Below, piece by piece: positions 61,010 to 64,000 of a stretch of DNA of 64,000 nucleotides. Source of the stretch: Pseudooceanicola nitratireducens (lineage in GTDB: Bacteria > Pseudomonadota > Alphaproteobacteria > Rhodobacterales > Rhodobacteraceae). The position numbers and the translations under genes were made by a program. The DNA lies in NCBI RefSeq assembly GCF_900109195.1, contig NZ_FNZG01000002.1:938191-1002190 (forward strand), read 5' to 3'. Each line of letters opens with the position of its first letter. Position 1 is the stretch's first letter. The notes below the pieces were generated by a model, which was given only the letters and a program-made list of their open reading frames with translations, did not search any database and was not told the DNA's origin.

Positions 61010-62383
61010 TCAGGGTCGGGGATGCGCCGTCAGCCAAACGCCGCCTTCTGGGCGTGTCGTGATGATCAGAACCGGCTTTGGGGTCTTGCCGGCTACGGCT
61101 TCGAACCGGAACCTCGCAAGCAGCGTGGCCAGGATAATCACGGCCTCCTGCAGGGCAAAACCTGCGCCGATGCAAATCCGGGGGCCGTCCCCGAAGGGCA
61201 GATAGGCATAGCGATCCACCGGCGCGCCACCCATGAAGCGGTCCGGGTCGAAGGCATCGGGGTTGTCCCAAAGCAGGCGATTGCGGTGCAGCGCGTAGAT
61301 GGGAACCATGACGGTGTCACCGGGCCGGACCTCGCGTCCGCAAAGCGTGTCGGCCTGTTGCGCGGTGCGGGAAATGATGCCGGCGGGGGGATAAAGGCGC
61401 AGCGCCTCGTCCACCACGGCGCGGATGAAGGGCATCGATGCGACGTCATCGGCGGTGGCGGCGCGATCACCCAGCTGGCTTCTGGCCTCTTCCGCCGCGC
61501 GCTCCTGCTGCTCGGGCGCAAAGGACAGGAGGTAGAGTGCCCAGGACAGTGTCAGCGCCGTGGTTTCATGCCCGGCGACGATGAAGGTCAACAGGTTGTC
61601 GCGGATCTCGGGTCCGCGCATCTGGCGCTGCGTTTCGGGATCCGTGCCCGCGATCAGCAGATCCAGAAGGTCCGGCGGCTGCTTGGCCTGACGGCGCTGG
61701 CCTATCGCCTCATCCGCTACGGATTTCATCTTTTTCAACGCGTTGCCGGAAAAGACGCGGCCGGGGCGGGGGACCCAGCCGGGCATGCCCGCAATGTCGA
61801 ACAGCGACACGCGGCCAGCCACGTCGATATAATTGTCGATGGCCCGGTGCATGGCGGCGCGGTCGAAATGCCGTTCGCCGGACAGCGTGACATCCGAGAT
61901 CACTTCGAACGTGGCGCGGACCATTTCGTCGTAGACGTTCACTGCGCGCGGACCGGCTGTGGCGATCCGGTCGGCGCTGGCCTCGGCCGCGGCGGTCATG
62001 ACGGGGGCAAGCGCGCCGATATTGCGGGCCGAAAAGGCCGGGGCCGCAGCCCGCCTTTGCCAGCGCCAATGCGCGCCTTCGGCCACGAAAAGGCTTTCGC
62101 CGATGGCGGGGCGCAGCAAGTTCTTGGTGACAACCGACTTGGGGTATTCCTCGACCTTCTCAAGCAGGATGCGGCGCAGTGCGGTCGGGTCCATGACCAT
62201 GTGCCAGCGCACCCCGGTCTTGCCCGAAACCATCGGTTGTTTCACCGCAAGTTCCGGCAGGATTTCCAACAGGTTGCTGCGCGCTGCGCGCAGGCTTCCG
62301 AAGAAGCCAAGCGGCTGGGTCGCCAGGGCGGCGTGCACGGGCAAGGGGGAAACCGGCGCATCGGGCGTGGGCTGTCCGGACAT
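61010..62383 (-). CDS. Cytochrome P450 (457 aa)
   Basis: Soluble bacterial P450 monooxygenase. The haem-binding loop is FGDGPRICIGAGFA with the Cys thiolate, the I-helix is FIVAGHETTALTLSW, the K-helix ExxR is EALRLYPP. No signal or membrane helix. Partner ferredoxin genes are not next to it. Substrate unknown. ATG 62383 is preceded by a GGAGAG stretch; the region just upstream contains a tandem duplication. Confidence 0.93.
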   Translation of the reverse strand: MSGQPTPDAPVSPLPVHAALATQPLGFFGSLRAARSNLLEILPELAVKQPMVSGKTGVRWHMVMDPTALRRILLEKVEEYPKSVVTKNLLRPAIGESLFVAEGAHWRWQRRAAAPAFSARNIGALAPVMTAAAEASADRIATAGPRAVNVYDEMVRATFEVISDVTLSGERHFDRAAMHRAIDNYIDVAGRVSLFDIAGMPGWVPRPGRVFSGNALKKMKSVADEAIGQRRQAKQPPDLLDLLIAGTDPETQRQMRGPEIRDNLLTFIVAGHETTALTLSWALYLLSFAPEQQERAAEEARSQLGDRAATADDVASMPFIRAVVDEALRLYPPAGIISRTAQQADTLCGREVRPGDTVMVPIYALHRNRLLWDNPDAFDPDRFMGGAPVDRYAYLPFGDGPRICIGAGFALQEAVIILATLLARFRFEAVAGKTPKPVLIITTRPEGGVWLTAHPRP

Positions 62384-62397
62384 GGGCTCTCCTGTCG

Positions 62398-62453
62398 GGT
62401 GGTGTGCGGGGGCTGGCGTCAGATAGGTGGTGTGCGGGGGCTGGCGTCAGATA
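62398..62453. repeat. 28-base perfect tandem duplication
   Basis: Two exact copies (62398-62425 and 62426-62453), beginning GGTGGTGTGCGGGGG and ending GCGTCAGATA. It lies 15 bases upstream of the P450 start. Two copies only, in a coding-free gap; it resembles a recent slippage event. Confidence 0.9.
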
Positions 62454-62595
62454 GTCAGAAGTTAGGGCAGGCATTGCGGGCTGCAAACCACACAGGGTGC
62501 AGCGTCGCGTGGCGCAACAGAATTTGCATGACCTGCGCCCTTGGGATATGCGGGACGGAACCCGCCCGCCTGGGCCCTGAGGGAGAGATACAGCG

Positions 62596-63210
62596 ATGAT
62601 CCGGAAACTTGCCGCGATGGCCTTGCTGGTGCTGGCGGCTGCCTGCACCGATGTGTCCGACCTGCAGGAGGCCCCTGCGGACCTGGGGCAATTCCGGCTG
62701 GGCCACAACGTCGTGGTAGCGTCGAAAATGCGCCAGGCGGCGCTGTCGCGTGACGCAACGGAAGAGGAATGGGTCACCGCGCTCCAGGCCGCGGTCGAGG
62801 AACGCTTTGGCCGCTACGAGGGAGAGCGTCTTTACCACTTGGGCATCTCGGTCGAGGGGTTCTCGATCGCGCCTCCGGGGGTGCCGCTGGTGGCCTCGCC
62901 CAAGTCCGTGCTGATCATTCGCGCCACGCTTTGGGACGACGCCCTGGGGCGGAAGCTGAACGAAGAGGCCAAGCAATTTACGGTCTTCGAGACCTTCTCG
63001 GGATCGACCATCGTCGGGTCCGGTCTGACGCAGACCAAGGAAGAGCAGATCCAGAACCTGTCGCGCAGCGCGGCCAAGCTGGTTCAGAACTGGATGCTGC
63101 AGAATCCTGAATGGTTTCCCGGAATTGGCGAACAGCCCGCCGCGGCGGCCAGCGACGAGACCACGGATGAGATCGTCGAGAAAAATGACAATCTTGCAAC
63201 GGAAGGCTGA
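62596..63210 (+). CDS. Hypothetical lipoprotein (204 aa)
   Basis: Lipobox LAAAC with the acylated Cys at residue 17 after a hydrophobic signal (MIRKLAAMALLVLAAAC). The rest is a single globular-looking region with a WDDALGRKLNEEAKQF centre and an acidic Ala-rich C-terminus. ATG 62596 has GAGGGAGA just upstream. Unknown function; probably anchored in the outer or inner membrane facing the periplasm. Precedes tuf by 104 bases. Confidence 0.85.
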   Translation: MIRKLAAMALLVLAAACTDVSDLQEAPADLGQFRLGHNVVVASKMRQAALSRDATEEEWVTALQAAVEERFGRYEGERLYHLGISVEGFSIAPPGVPLVASPKSVLIIRATLWDDALGRKLNEEAKQFTVFETFSGSTIVGSGLTQTKEEQIQNLSRSAAKLVQNWMLQNPEWFPGIGEQPAAAASDETTDEIVEKNDNLATEG

Positions 63211-63212
63211 GA

Positions 63213-63280
63213 CCCGGTTCTTGGCTTGATTATCCGTGCCAAAGCCCTTAAATCGCCGCCGGAGTAGAACCGGGCTTTTT
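63213..63280 (+). terminator. Possible terminator between the lipoprotein gene and tuf
   Basis: CCCGGTTCT (63213-63221) pairs with AGAACCGGG (63266-63274) across 44 bases, followed by CTTTTT. The long loop makes it uncertain; GCCGCC/GGCGGC give a competing fold. Confidence 0.4.
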
Positions 63281-63314
63281 GGCGGCCCCCCAACCACGAA
63301 GGTGCCTGTGAGAG

Positions 63315-64000
<686 letters not shown>

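Noticed and set aside
60902-62599. 565-codon plus-strand open frame
   Set aside because: Shadow of the P450 gene; Gly/Arg/His-rich and featureless.

Overview
The window reads as chromosome of an alphaproteobacterium of the Rhodobacterales (Roseobacter/Paracoccus type). It has high GC, a nos-nir-nor denitrification supercluster with NnrR-type control sites, a CtrA-type box, and housekeeping genes (parC, tuf, tRNA-Gln) of that flavour. The placement is inferred from gene content and protein style; no database search was possible.

Region 1 (1-20958) is a nearly complete denitrification supercluster. On the + strand lie nosZ (5' end outside the window), nosD, nosF, nosY, nosL and nosX, four of the junctions being ATGA overlaps, followed by copper nitrite reductase nirK and nirV. 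An HPP/CBS membrane protein and a leftward MFS transporter follow. A leftward operon norC-norB-norQ-norD, two small membrane proteins, nnrU and hemN comes next. Divergent from norC is a DUF1858 protein; then nnrR (leftward), pseudoazurin and nnrS (rightward). A perfect TTGCG-N4-CGCAA palindrome lies between norC and the DUF1858 gene, and a 9/10 match lies upstream of nirK. Together the genes reduce nitrite to NO, N2O and N2, supply copper and electron carriers, and provide NO-responsive control and oxygen-independent haem synthesis.

Region 2 (about 20959-43931) is a composite accessory island ending at tRNA-Gln(TTG). It holds a decayed integrase, orphan small proteins, and a module of two tyrosine recombinases plus two excisionase-like HTH proteins bracketed by two large palindromes. 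A RepA-like AAA ATPase follows, then a truncated gene, then an IS3-family element itself interrupted by an IS110-family element. The right half is a defence-like patch: a beheaded, frameshifted TcmP gene, a NYN-nuclease/LOTUS-like protein, a DUF3800 protein, and a coupled gene pair (Cys-cluster protein plus Abi_C-domain protein). A serine hydrolase, an AraC regulator and a large integrase abutting the tRNA close the island.

Region 3 (44159-64000) looks like core chromosome: a mechanosensitive channel, SH3 proteins, a D-2-hydroxyacid dehydrogenase, a Cys-rich sensor-like protein overlapping a diguanylate cyclase, cob(I)alamin adenosyltransferase, an SDR, parC, a CheB-CheR fusion with a response regulator and hybrid kinase, a GGDEF-EAL protein behind a perfect CtrA-type box, a cytochrome P450, a lipoprotein and the start of tuf.

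The most rewarding places for a second look are the palindrome-bracketed double recombinase module, the Cys-cluster/Abi_C pair, and the nested IS110-in-IS3 insertion with its candidate bridge RNA.
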